A DNA stretch of 5,451 nt. Origin: DASWJZ01 sp964487455 (GTDB taxonomy: Bacteria; Pseudomonadota; Alphaproteobacteria; Rhizobiales; Afifellaceae). Where the stretch lies: the NCBI GenBank assembly GCA_964487455.1, contig CAZARE010000287.1, positions 1-5,451 on the forward strand. The letters are read 5' to 3'. The first letter of the stretch is position 1, and each line of letters starts with the position of its first letter. Below, in pieces: positions 1 through 5,451 of the stretch. The notes under the pieces were generated by a model. It was not told the origin of the DNA. It did no database searches and worked only from the letters and a program-made list of their open reading frames with translations. The position numbers were made by a program, and so were the translations under genes.

Positions 1-183
1 ATAGGCGGGATTGGCGTAGGCGCGCGGGAAGAGGTCGGCCACGTCGTGCGGGGGCGCGCCGGGAGGAATGCCGCGGCCGGCCTCGATCAGGCGCACTTTC
101 AGCCGCGCGTCCTCGCTCAGCCGTGCCGCCAGCACGCATCCAGCCGCGCCGCCGCCGAGGATCAGGATGTCGGCTTCGTCCAT
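1..183 (-). CDS. GMC-family FAD-dependent oxidoreductase, N-terminal 61 residues (runs off the left edge)
   Basis: This is the beginning of a flavoprotein of the glucose-methanol-choline oxidoreductase family, whose members oxidise alcohols using FAD. The start is the ATG at 183-181, preceded on the same strand by a good Shine-Dalgarno GAGGA (194-190) six bases upstream. The protein opens with DEADILILGGGAAGCVLAAR. The GGGAAG at residues 10-15 is the dinucleotide-binding glycine motif. After it come LAARLSED and LIEAG (residues 32-36), in which Glu34 is the expected acidic residue that binds the FAD adenosine ribose. These features are typical of the GMC N-terminus. Full-length members have roughly 500-600 residues, so about 90% lies outside the window and the substrate cannot be inferred. 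It lies 124 bases downstream of galE on the same strand. Co-transcription is possible, but nothing in the sequence shows it. The family call is strong; a specific name such as choline dehydrogenase would be a guess. Confidence 0.85.
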   Translation of the reverse strand, partial: MDEADILILGGGAAGCVLAARLSEDARLKVRLIEAGRGIPPGAPPHDVADLFPRAYANPAY

Positions 184-307
184 GCCCTATCCTCGCGCAT
201 ACCATTCCCAAAGGGCCAGGAGGCGCAACGCAGATCCCTGAACGACCGCCGCAACTGCCTTTGCTCCGCGAGATCGTGCCGGCGACCGGACGAACGCGGC
301 GAGTACG

Positions 308-1306
308 TCAGGCGCCGATCCTTGGCGCGGTTCGCGCCGCGGCTTGTGCGGAGTGCCAGCGCCAGGCATCTTCGATCATGGCCGTCAGGTCCGATTTTGC
401 CCGCCACGAGAGTAGCGAGGCGGCGCGCCGCGGGTCTGCGATCAGCTGCGCGGGATCGCCGGCCCGGCGTGGTGCCTCGCAGACTGGAACGCGGCGGCCC
501 GTCACCTTCTCCACGGCCCGGATCACCTCACGCACGGAGGTGCCTCGCCCGGCGCCAAGGTTGACGACATCGGATGCGCCTCCACGCAGCAGATGAAGCA
601 GAGCGGCGGCGTGGGCCAGCGCTAGGTCCATGACATGAACATAGTCGCGGACCGCGGTTCCGTCCTCGGTCGGATAGTCGGTGCCGTAGATCGAGACCGC
701 GGGGCAATGTCCGAGCGCCGCGTCGAAGACGAGCGGGATCAGGTGCGTCTCCGGGTCGTGCCACTCACCCGTCTCGCCGTCGGGGTCGGCCCCCGCGGCG
801 TTGAAGTAGCGTAGCCGCATGGAGCGGATGCCGTAGGCGTGGTCGAAATCCTCCATCATCCGCTCTACGATCCGTTTCGTCTCACCGTAGGGGCTGACGG
901 GCCGCAGCGGCTGATCCTCGGCGATCGGTACGCGATCGGGCAGGCCGTAGACGGCGCAGCTGGAGGAGAGCACCACACGGTCGACCTCCGCTGAGCGCAT
1001 CGCCTGCAGCAGGTTTATCGCCCCGCCAACATTTGCCGCATAGTAGCGTCCCGGGTGGGCAGTGGATTCGCCGACGAGCGACAGCGCCGCGAAATGCATG
1101 ACGGCAATGGGTCGCGTCTGCCGGATGGCGGCGCGGAGCGCTTCGCCATCGCGCATGTCGCCCTCAATGAGAGGCCCCCAGCGTACCAGCGCTCGGCGCC
1201 CCGTCGACAGATTGTCGAACACCACCGGCTCGAAGCCCATTTCCGCAAGGATCTTGCAGCAATGGCTTCCGACGTAGCCCGCACCGCCCGTGACGAGGAC
1301 CCGCAT
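308..1306 (-). CDS. galE: UDP-glucose 4-epimerase (GalE/ExoB type)
   Basis: This cytoplasmic extended short-chain dehydrogenase interconverts UDP-glucose and UDP-galactose through a bound NAD, supplying galactose for polysaccharides. The 332-residue length is usual for the family. The NAD motif GGAGYVGSH lies at residues 7-15. The catalytic serine is probably Ser116 in LSSSCAVYG, and the Tyr/Lys pair is Tyr140 and Lys144 in SPYGETK. The GalE signature YGTDYPTEDGTAVRDYVHV starts near residue 207 and separates it from RmlB-like relatives. The frame is open to an ATG at 1345, but I chose the ATG at 1306 because the protein then begins MRVLVTGGAG, as the family does, and GAAGG (1318-1314) lies seven bases upstream. 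The residue aligned by eye to E. coli Tyr299, which gates substrate size, is Leu288, so UDP-GlcNAc may also be a substrate (inference). It is transcribed divergently from the rhamnose operon. The C-terminal 15 or so residues are Ala/Arg-rich and show no motif. Confidence 0.94.
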   Translation of the reverse strand: MRVLVTGGAGYVGSHCCKILAEMGFEPVVFDNLSTGRRALVRWGPLIEGDMRDGEALRAAIRQTRPIAVMHFAALSLVGESTAHPGRYYAANVGGAINLLQAMRSAEVDRVVLSSSCAVYGLPDRVPIAEDQPLRPVSPYGETKRIVERMMEDFDHAYGIRSMRLRYFNAAGADPDGETGEWHDPETHLIPLVFDAALGHCPAVSIYGTDYPTEDGTAVRDYVHVMDLALAHAAALLHLLRGGASDVVNLGAGRGTSVREVIRAVEKVTGRRVPVCEAPRRAGDPAQLIADPRRAASLLSWRAKSDLTAMIEDAWRWHSAQAAARTAPRIGA

Positions 1307-1313
1307 GCCCCTG

Positions 1314-1318
1314 CCTTC
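1314..1318 (-). promoter_or_regulatory. Ribosome binding site that fixes the galE start
   Basis: On the minus strand GAAGG lies seven bases before the ATG at 1306. This supports that start over the upstream in-frame ATG at 1345, which would add 13 residues (beginning MLRSCRV) with no counterpart before the Rossmann fold. Confidence 0.6.
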
Positions 1319-1367
1319 AATGTGGACCCGGCATGATCTCAACACAGAAGCCTAAGCTCCAGTTAAT

Positions 1368-1379
1368 AGAGCGCGCTCT
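1368..1379. repeat. Perfect 12-bp palindrome in the divergent control region
   Basis: AGAGCGCGCTCT reads the same on both strands, with no mismatch and no spacer. The next bases outwards (T1367 and C1380) do not pair. It lies in the non-coding gap between divergent genes, directly beside a possible -35 for the rightward operon, which is where an operator for a dimeric regulator could sit. No regulator gene is in the window and I do not recognise the site as belonging to a known family. A GC-rich palindrome of this length is not rare enough to prove function. Confidence 0.4.
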
Positions 1380-1406
1380 CGACAACGCAGTGCCGTCCGG
1401 CATATC
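1379..1406 (+). promoter_or_regulatory. Weak candidate promoter for the rfb operon
   Basis: TCGACA at 1379-1384 matches five of six bases of the sigma70-type -35 TTGACA. CATATC at 1401-1406, after a 16-base spacer, is a poor -10 (three of six) that lacks the strongly conserved last T. It is correctly placed, about 70 bases upstream of the rfbC start, and its -35 touches the palindrome at 1368-1379. It is a guess from hexamer matching only. Confidence 0.2.
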
Positions 1407-1474
1407 GCGGGTGTGGGGGATCGTTCCGTGGTTGTCCGGAAGGCCTCCGAGGCACGGCGGGCCATGGGTTCGAG

Positions 1475-2026
1475 ATGGAAATCACCAGCCTTGAGATCGA
1501 AGCGGTCAAGCTTGTCCGGCCCCAAAGACACTTCGACAGCCGGGGATACTTTTCGGAGGTCTGGAACAAGCGGGCGTTTGCGGAGGCGGGAATCGATGTC
1601 GACTTCGTGCAGGACAACTATTCGTACTCGACATCGCAAGGAACGGTGCGCGGCCTACATTTCCAGGCACCGCCTCGGGCGCAGGCGAAGCTGGTGCGCG
1701 TTGCTCGGGGGTCGGTGTTCGATGTCGCGCTCGACCTGAGGCGCTCCTCGCCGACCTTCGGCAGGCACGTATCGCTCGTGCTTTCCGCCCAGAACGGTGA
1801 TGAGGTGTTCATCCCTGTCGGGTTCGCGCACGGCTTCTGTACGCTTGAGCCCGATACGGAGGTTGCCTACAAGACCTCGGACTTCTACTCGCAGGAGCAC
1901 GATGCGGGTATCCGCTGGGACGATGCGGAACTCGGGATCGTCTGGCCTGTCGAGGGCTACAAAGCGGTTCTGTCCGAGAGAGACCGGATGCTGCCGTCCC
2001 TGCGCGAGAGCAGACCGGTCTTCTGA
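1475..2026 (+). CDS. rfbC: dTDP-4-dehydrorhamnose 3,5-epimerase (RmlC)
   Basis: This enzyme carries out the third step of dTDP-L-rhamnose synthesis. It epimerises C3 and C5 of dTDP-4-keto-6-deoxyglucose in the cytoplasm, acting as a cupin-fold dimer. The 183 residues are the usual family length. The diagnostic stretches are all present: QDNYSYSTSQGTVRGLHFQ (46-64), FIPVGFAHGF (112-121) and DTEVAYKTSDFY (127-138). The catalytic His62, Lys72 and Tyr132 fall at the same numbers as in the well-studied Salmonella enzyme, and the substrate-contacting Tyr138 is also present. The ATG at 1475 gives the expected N-terminus (MEITSLEIEAVKLV), but it has only a weak GAG-type ribosome binding site just upstream. 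The nearby ATG at 1464 is out of frame. It is the first gene of the rightward operon, which also holds the enzymes acting before and after it. The next gene starts 53 bases beyond its stop. Confidence 0.96.
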   Translation: MEITSLEIEAVKLVRPQRHFDSRGYFSEVWNKRAFAEAGIDVDFVQDNYSYSTSQGTVRGLHFQAPPRAQAKLVRVARGSVFDVALDLRRSSPTFGRHVSLVLSAQNGDEVFIPVGFAHGFCTLEPDTEVAYKTSDFYSQEHDAGIRWDDAELGIVWPVEGYKAVLSERDRMLPSLRESRPVF

Positions 2027-2079
2027 CATGCGCGAAGGACACGTGCTCGGCCGCGGGTCGTCGCCGACAGGCCAGGGCG

Positions 2080-3123
2080 ATGGTTGATACGAGCCGGCGC
2101 GTTTTTGTCGTCCTTAGCGCATTCCGGCCAAATCCGCAGCTGTTCTCGCGTCAGATCGAATCGCTCCTCACGCAGACCCATCCGAACATCGCCGTTCTTG
2201 TCTGCGCCGACGGACCGCTCGACCCTGTCGCGGAAGGCATCGCGTCCAGGCGCGGCGATCCGCGTCTGATGCTTCGCGCCTTCGAGCCGCGTGCCGGTAT
2301 TCATGCGAACTTCGCGCGGGGGCTGCGGGAGGCGCTCGCCCTCAGCGACAGCGATACGGATCTCTTCGCCTTCTGCGACCAGGACGACATCTGGCACCCG
2401 GAGAAGGTCGAACGACAGGTGGCTTGTCTTGCCGACGGCACGACGAGCCTCTGTCACACGGATGCGCGCATCGTCTCGGAGGACGGAGAGGTGCTGGCGC
2501 CCTCTCTCTTTGTGCACGAGTCGCGGCCGCGCTCGGCAACGTTCGCCGATCTGATGATCGCGAACTCCGTCACCGGGATGTCCGCGGCGTTCCGCCGCGA
2601 CGTCGCTGTTGCGGCAAGCGCCTTTCCGATGTCCCGCTGTCGTCACATCCTGCACGACCATTGGACCGCGCTGGTCGCGGCGCTCCTGGGGACTATAAGA
2701 CTTATCGACGAGCCGCTCGTGGATTACGTGCAGCATGCGGGCAGCGCCATGGGTGCGCGGGTGCGGCAGGGGCGCCGTCCCATTCGACACGGAATCTTCG
2801 GCAATGGAGCGTACAGGCGGAAATGCTATCGCCAGTATCTTTGGCACCGCCGCGCATTCGTGCTGCTACGGCAGGAGCTTGGTCACGTCCCTGGGACTGC
2901 GGAGCGACTGTCGGCGCTGCCGCTCAGGATGCTCTTCGACTGCGCGACGCCACGTTATTCCGGGTTGGTCCTTTCGGCGGCCTATCGACTGCGCGGCCGG
3001 CGGAGGGAAGCCGATCAGGTGTGGCGGCTGGGGCGCGGCAAGATGATGTATTGTTCGCGAGGAGCAGGCGGGTCGCGGCGAGATCGGGCAGCGAATCTGT
3101 CGCCGAAAGCGTTGGGGCGTTGA
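2080..3123 (+). CDS. Family 2 glycosyltransferase, probable rhamnosyltransferase
   Basis: This GT-A fold glycosyltransferase is predicted to add a sugar from a nucleotide-sugar donor to a growing polysaccharide at the cytoplasmic face of the inner membrane. The 347-residue protein starts with a GT2 Rossmann segment: VFVVLSAFRPN (8-18), QIESLLTQTHPNIAVLVCADG (25-45). The metal/nucleotide motif FCDQDDIWHPEKV is at 98-110 (Asp100, Asp102, Asp103). NSVTGMSAAFRRD (162-174) and HDHWTALVAA (192-201) match the GT2 subfamily containing many O-antigen rhamnosyltransferases. Next comes YVQHAGSAMGA (216-226), where relatives usually have YRQHxxN. The C-terminal third is arginine-rich, with no clear membrane span and a low-complexity basic tail after about residue 323. 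The start is ATG 2080: no other in-frame start exists between the rfbC stop and it, though the ribosome binding site is poor. The stop overlaps the rfbB start (TGATG). Its position among rml genes suggests dTDP-rhamnose as donor; that is inference, and another deoxysugar or hexose is possible. Confidence 0.85.
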   Translation: MVDTSRRVFVVLSAFRPNPQLFSRQIESLLTQTHPNIAVLVCADGPLDPVAEGIASRRGDPRLMLRAFEPRAGIHANFARGLREALALSDSDTDLFAFCDQDDIWHPEKVERQVACLADGTTSLCHTDARIVSEDGEVLAPSLFVHESRPRSATFADLMIANSVTGMSAAFRRDVAVAASAFPMSRCRHILHDHWTALVAALLGTIRLIDEPLVDYVQHAGSAMGARVRQGRRPIRHGIFGNGAYRRKCYRQYLWHRRAFVLLRQELGHVPGTAERLSALPLRMLFDCATPRYSGLVLSAAYRLRGRRREADQVWRLGRGKMMYCSRGAGGSRRDRAANLSPKALGR

Positions 3124-4193
3124 TGCGTATTTTGGTGACCGGCGGGGCGGGTTTTATCGGCAGCGCGGTGGTGCGCCATTTGATTGCGCACAGCCGCCAC
3201 CAAGTGCTTACGTTGGATAAGCTGACATATGCGGCGTCAAAGGAATCGCTTGCGGCGGTTGAGGAGAGCCCCCGCCACAGCCTCCAGGTCTGCGACATAT
3301 GCGACGCTCCCGCCGTCGCAAAGGCGTTCCTCGACTTCCGGCCGGATGCCGTGATGCATCTTGCGGCAGAGACCCATGTCGACCGCTCAATCGACGAGCC
3401 CGGGGCCTTCGTGCAGACGAACTCGCTCGGCACGATGCATCTGCTTGAAGCGGCGCGAGCCTATTGGAACACGCTCGCCGAGGCGGACCGGGCACGGTTT
3501 CGCTTTCACCACGTGTCGACGGATGAGGTATTCGGAGCGCTTGCGCCCGGCGACGCTCCGTTCTCGGAGACGACTCCCTACGATCCGCGATCGCCCTATT
3601 CGGCCAGCAAGGCTGCGGCCGATCATTTCGTGCGCGCATGGGGCCATACCTTCGGCCTGCCCATCCTGGTGACGAACTGTACCAACAACTATGGCCCCTA
3701 CCACTTCCCGGAAAAGCTCATCCCGCTGATGATCATCAAGGCGTTGGCCGGCGAAGAAATGCCGGTCTATGGGCGAGGAGAGAACGTGCGCGATTGGCTC
3801 CACGTGGAGGATCATGCCGAGGCGCTGGTGGCCGTGCTGGAGCGAGGGAGAGTGGGCGAGACCTATTTCATAGGGGGCGGCGCGGAGCGCACGAATTTGG
3901 AGGTGGTGACAGCCATTGCAAAACTGGTTGATGAGCTGGCTCCACCGCTTTCCCGCCGCCGCCGCACGGAGCTGATCACCTTCGTCTCCGACCGGCCTGG
4001 TCACGATTTTCGCTATGCGATGGATGTGTCGAAGGTGGAGCGAGAGCTTGGATGGAGGCCCTCTCGAAGCTTCGAGAGCGGGCTAAGGGAGACCGTAATG
4101 TGGTACGTCGAGAACGAGGCGTGGTGGCGGCCTCTGCTGGAACGCTATGGCGGCGAGCGGCTCGGAGTGCGCGCGTCCGTCGTGCCAGCCTGA
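3123..4193 (+). CDS. rfbB: dTDP-glucose 4,6-dehydratase (RmlB)
   Basis: This enzyme carries out the second step of the dTDP-L-rhamnose pathway, the NAD-dependent conversion of dTDP-glucose to dTDP-4-keto-6-deoxyglucose in the cytoplasm. The 356-residue protein begins MRILVTGGAGFIGS (glycine motif 7-13). Asp32 in LDKLTYA binds the NAD ribose. HLAAETHVDRSIDEP is at 79-93. The active-site Thr133-Asp134-Glu135 lies in HVSTDEVFG, and Tyr159/Lys163 in SPYSASK. The family signature NCTNNYGPYHFPEKLIPL follows, and SFESGLRETVMWY is near the C-terminus. The Asp-Glu pair separates it from simple epimerases. In place of the common LTYAGNLESL the sequence reads LTYAASKESL, a mild variation. The frame is open far upstream through the glycosyltransferase gene, but the Rossmann start fixes ATG 3123, which shares its A with the preceding stop and suggests translational coupling. 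The ribosome binding site is weak (GGGGCG), in keeping with coupling. The 3' part contains the 18-bp palindrome described separately. Confidence 0.96.
   Translation: MRILVTGGAGFIGSAVVRHLIAHSRHQVLTLDKLTYAASKESLAAVEESPRHSLQVCDICDAPAVAKAFLDFRPDAVMHLAAETHVDRSIDEPGAFVQTNSLGTMHLLEAARAYWNTLAEADRARFRFHHVSTDEVFGALAPGDAPFSETTPYDPRSPYSASKAAADHFVRAWGHTFGLPILVTNCTNNYGPYHFPEKLIPLMIIKALAGEEMPVYGRGENVRDWLHVEDHAEALVAVLERGRVGETYFIGGGAERTNLEVVTAIAKLVDELAPPLSRRRRTELITFVSDRPGHDFRYAMDVSKVERELGWRPSRSFESGLRETVMWYVENEAWWRPLLERYGGERLGVRASVVPA
4061..4078. repeat. Perfect 18-bp palindrome inside the 3' end of rfbB
   Basis: CTCTCGAAGCTTCGAGAG is self-complementary over all 18 bases with no spacer; the flanking C4060 and C4079 do not pair. 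It covers codons for Pro-Ser-Arg-Ser-Phe-Glu-Ser, of which the Ser-Phe-Glu part belongs to a conserved RmlB C-terminal motif, so part of the symmetry follows from protein constraint. It could be a protein-binding site or, in RNA, a hairpin with a small loop upstream of rfbD. It could also be chance. Confidence 0.5.
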
Positions 4194-4199
4194 GGGAGG
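4192..4199 (+). promoter_or_regulatory. Strong ribosome binding site that fixes the GTG start of rfbD
   Basis: GAGGGAGG, including a perfect GGGAGG core, lies five bases before the GTG at 4205 and overlaps the last two bases of the rfbB stop codon (TGA, 4191-4193). It decides for GTG 4205 over the only in-frame ATG at 4052, which would add 51 unrelated residues encoded inside rfbB. Confidence 0.8.
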
Positions 4200-4204
4200 C
4201 GATC

Positions 4205-5104
4205 GTGTCCCGCGTGCTCGTCTTCGGCTCAACCGGGCAGGTCGGACGGGAGCTGGCGCGCGCGTCGTGGCCGGAGGGGACAGAGGTGACCTCGCTCGAC
4301 CGCCGCGCCGCAGATCTTTCGCGGCCGGAGAGTCTTGGCCCGATCGTGAGACGCCATCGGCCTGATGTGGTGATCGTGGCTGCCGGATACACGGACGTTG
4401 AAGGCGCCGAGACGGACGAGGCGACTGCAACGCTTGTGAACGCCGCTGCGCCCGGAGCGATAGCACGCGTAGCGGCAGAGCTCTCCATTCCGATGATCTC
4501 GTTCTCGTCCGACTACGTGTTCGACGGCAGCAAGAGCGGACCTTACGTCGAGCTCGACGAAGCCAATCCGATCAACGCCTACGGGCGGTCAAAGCTCGCG
4601 GGCGAGCGGGAGGTGCGCGCAGCCAATCCGAAGCACCTCATCCTCAGGACTTCCTGGGTCTACAGCCCTTTTGGGCAAAACTTCCTATGCAGCATGCTTA
4701 GGCTCGCCGCGGCGCGCGACGAGATCACCGTGGTGGCGGACCAGCACGGCTGTCCTACGGCAGCGTCCGACATAGCCGCCGCGATCGCACACCTGCTTCC
4801 GTTTTTGGCGGATTCGGATGCGAAATGGGGAACGTATCACCTGGCCGGAGCATCGGCGACGACCTGGTCCGGCTTCGCGGAGGCGATCTTCTCCGCCATC
4901 GCCGCGGACGGAAGGGAACGGCCGCGTCTTAGAGCCGTTCCGACGAGCGCCTATCCGAGCCGAGCTAGAAGGCCGCTGAACAGCCGGTTGTCGAGCGACG
5001 CGATCGCGCAGGCTTTCGGGTTGAGACTGCCCGGCTTCGAAGCATCCCTCCCTGGGGTCCTGCGGGAGGCGACGGCGCCCGAGACGGCAAGGCGAGCTTC
5101 ATGA
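4205..5104 (+). CDS. rfbD: dTDP-4-dehydrorhamnose reductase (RmlD)
   Basis: This is the last enzyme of dTDP-L-rhamnose synthesis. It reduces dTDP-4-keto-L-rhamnose with NAD(P)H to the finished donor in the cytoplasm. From the GTG at 4205 the protein has 299 residues, the normal RmlD length, and begins (M)SRVLVFGSTGQVGREL with the nucleotide-binding glycines at 8-14. Further family markers are AAGYTDVEGAE (59-69), FSSDYVFDG (100-108; the common form is STDYVFDG, so a Ser replaces the usual Thr102), the catalytic pair Tyr126/Lys130 in AYGRSK, LRTSWVYSPFGQNF (147-160), DQHGCPT (179-185) and RRPLNSRL (255-262). Start choice rests on the strong Shine-Dalgarno GAGGGAGG and on the Rossmann strand beginning immediately after it. 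Only 11 bases separate it from the rfbB stop, and its own stop overlaps the rfbA start as ATGA, so the genes are very likely co-transcribed and translationally coupled. Confidence 0.95.
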   Translation: MSRVLVFGSTGQVGRELARASWPEGTEVTSLDRRAADLSRPESLGPIVRRHRPDVVIVAAGYTDVEGAETDEATATLVNAAAPGAIARVAAELSIPMISFSSDYVFDGSKSGPYVELDEANPINAYGRSKLAGEREVRAANPKHLILRTSWVYSPFGQNFLCSMLRLAAARDEITVVADQHGCPTAASDIAAAIAHLLPFLADSDAKWGTYHLAGASATTWSGFAEAIFSAIAADGRERPRLRAVPTSAYPSRARRPLNSRLSSDAIAQAFGLRLPGFEASLPGVLREATAPETARRAS

Positions 5105-5451
5105 AGGGAATCGTGCTCGCCGGCGGCTCGGGGTCGCGGCTCCATCCGATCACGCGCGCCGTCAACAAGCAGCTGCTGCCGATCTACGACAAGCCGATGA
5201 TCTACTATCCGATCTCGGTGCTCATGCTCGCCAAGATCCGAGAGATCCTGCTGATCACGACACCCGGGGACGAGCTGCTCTACCGCAACCTCTTCGGTGA
5301 CGGTGCGCAGCTCGGCATGCGGTTCCGCTATGCGGTTCAGCCGAAGCCGGAGGGCCTTGCCCAGGCCTTCGTCATCGGCCGCGATTTCGTGGGCGACGGC
5401 AGCGTCACGCTCGTCCTTGGCGACAACATCTTCTTCGGCCACACGCTTCCC
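5101..5451 (+). CDS. rfbA: Glucose-1-phosphate thymidylyltransferase (RmlA), N-terminal 117 residues (runs off the right edge)
   Basis: This is the first enzyme of the dTDP-L-rhamnose pathway. It joins glucose-1-phosphate and dTTP to give dTDP-glucose and pyrophosphate, usually as a tetramer feedback-inhibited by dTDP-rhamnose. The visible part is typical: MKGIVLAGGSGSRLHPIT (1-18) is the nucleotide-binding loop, with Ser12 where most members have Thr. KQLLPIYDKPMIYYPIS (23-39) has the conserved Lys23. LITTPGD is at 51-57 and YAVQPKPEGLAQAF at 77-90. LVLGDNIFFGH (104-114) carries the catalytic metal-binding Asp108. Full-length RmlA has about 290 residues, so roughly 60% is missing here. The ATG at 5101 overlaps the rfbD stop (ATGA). 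AAGG at 5089-5092, eight bases upstream, can serve as the ribosome binding site. The order C-glycosyltransferase-B-D-A places the first enzyme of the pathway last among the visible genes. Confidence 0.96.
   Translation, partial: MKGIVLAGGSGSRLHPITRAVNKQLLPIYDKPMIYYPISVLMLAKIREILLITTPGDELLYRNLFGDGAQLGMRFRYAVQPKPEGLAQAFVIGRDFVGDGSVTLVLGDNIFFGHTLP

Larger units (their letters stand above)
1307..1474. other. Divergent intergenic region between galE and rfbC
   Basis: This 168-base gap must hold whatever promoters drive galE leftward and the rfb operon rightward, unless the latter is read from elsewhere. I see no convincing coding potential: the overlapping open frames are shadows without family features. 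The clearest element is the 12-bp palindrome at 1368-1379, listed separately. The left part (about 1330-1368) is locally AT-richer than the surroundings, as expected for a promoter, and contains TTAATA/TATTAA at 1363-1368. I found no matching -35 for that hexamer on either strand. Confidence 0.6.

Noticed and set aside
184..307. Possible terminator or small gene between galE and the GMC gene
   Set aside because: Only very short GC-rich self-complementary stretches were seen, with no T-tract on the minus strand. The frames through it show no protein-family features.
2028..2087. A 19-codon open frame (MREGHVLGRG...) between rfbC and the glycosyltransferase, overlapping the latter's start
   Set aside because: It has no ribosome binding site and no recognisable content. 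It is too short to tell from chance in this base composition, although a coupling leader cannot be excluded.
2424..3122. A long open frame continuing upstream of rfbB through the glycosyltransferase gene (233 codons)
   Set aside because: It lies in another frame of a well-supported GT2 gene, and its translation is arginine/alanine-rich with no family features. It is a GC-rich shadow; the RmlB Rossmann start fixes ATG 3123.
4052..4204. N-terminal extension of rfbD from ATG 4052
   Set aside because: It overlaps conserved rfbB coding sequence, adds 51 basic residues absent from RmlD proteins, and a strong ribosome binding site serves GTG 4205 instead.
4561..4631. Direct repeat AGCCAATCCGA at 4561-4571 and 4621-4631 within rfbD
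   Set aside because: Both copies code for Ala-Asn-Pro in the RmlD fold, there are only two copies, and no mobile or repeat structure surrounds them.
5047..5069. Inverted repeat CCTCCC/GGGAGG with an 11-base loop near the end of rfbD
   Set aside because: It lies inside coding sequence, has no T-run after it and is followed by the coupled rfbA gene. Six-base GC-rich arms are common by chance here, so it is not called a terminator.

Overview
The window is an ordinary-looking bacterial polysaccharide-precursor locus from a GC-rich genome. The high GC content, Shine-Dalgarno-led genes, a GTG start and the protein style (ExoB/GalE-like epimerase, RmlC, GMC oxidoreductase) suggest an alphaproteobacterium. 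I cannot name a genus from sequence alone.

Layout: two genes run leftward. At the left edge is the N-terminus of a GMC-family FAD oxidoreductase (183 to beyond base 1). A 124-base gap separates it from a complete galE/exoB-type UDP-glucose 4-epimerase (1306 to 308). A 168-base divergent intergenic region (1307-1474) follows; it holds a perfect 12-bp palindrome and only a weak promoter candidate. From 1475 to the right edge five genes run rightward in a compact operon: rfbC (rmlC), a family 2 glycosyltransferase, rfbB (rmlB), rfbD (rmlD) and the first 117 codons of rfbA (rmlA), which runs off the window. The glycosyltransferase/rfbB and rfbD/rfbA pairs overlap at stop/start (TGATG and ATGA). 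rfbB and rfbD are 11 bases apart.

Function: RmlA, RmlB, RmlC and RmlD together make dTDP-L-rhamnose from glucose-1-phosphate and dTTP. The glycosyltransferase embedded in the operon is a natural candidate to use that donor, as a rhamnosyltransferase, although the sequence alone does not prove its donor. GalE supplies UDP-galactose (possibly also UDP-GalNAc). The neighbourhood therefore looks like part of an O-antigen, capsule or exopolysaccharide locus. The GMC oxidoreductase has no evident role in that pathway.

I did not find a new type of biological system here. The points most worth a second look are a perfect 18-bp palindrome inside rfbB, the palindrome in the divergent control region, the glycosyltransferase with an acceptor-side motif that departs from its relatives, and a probable relaxed-specificity residue in GalE.
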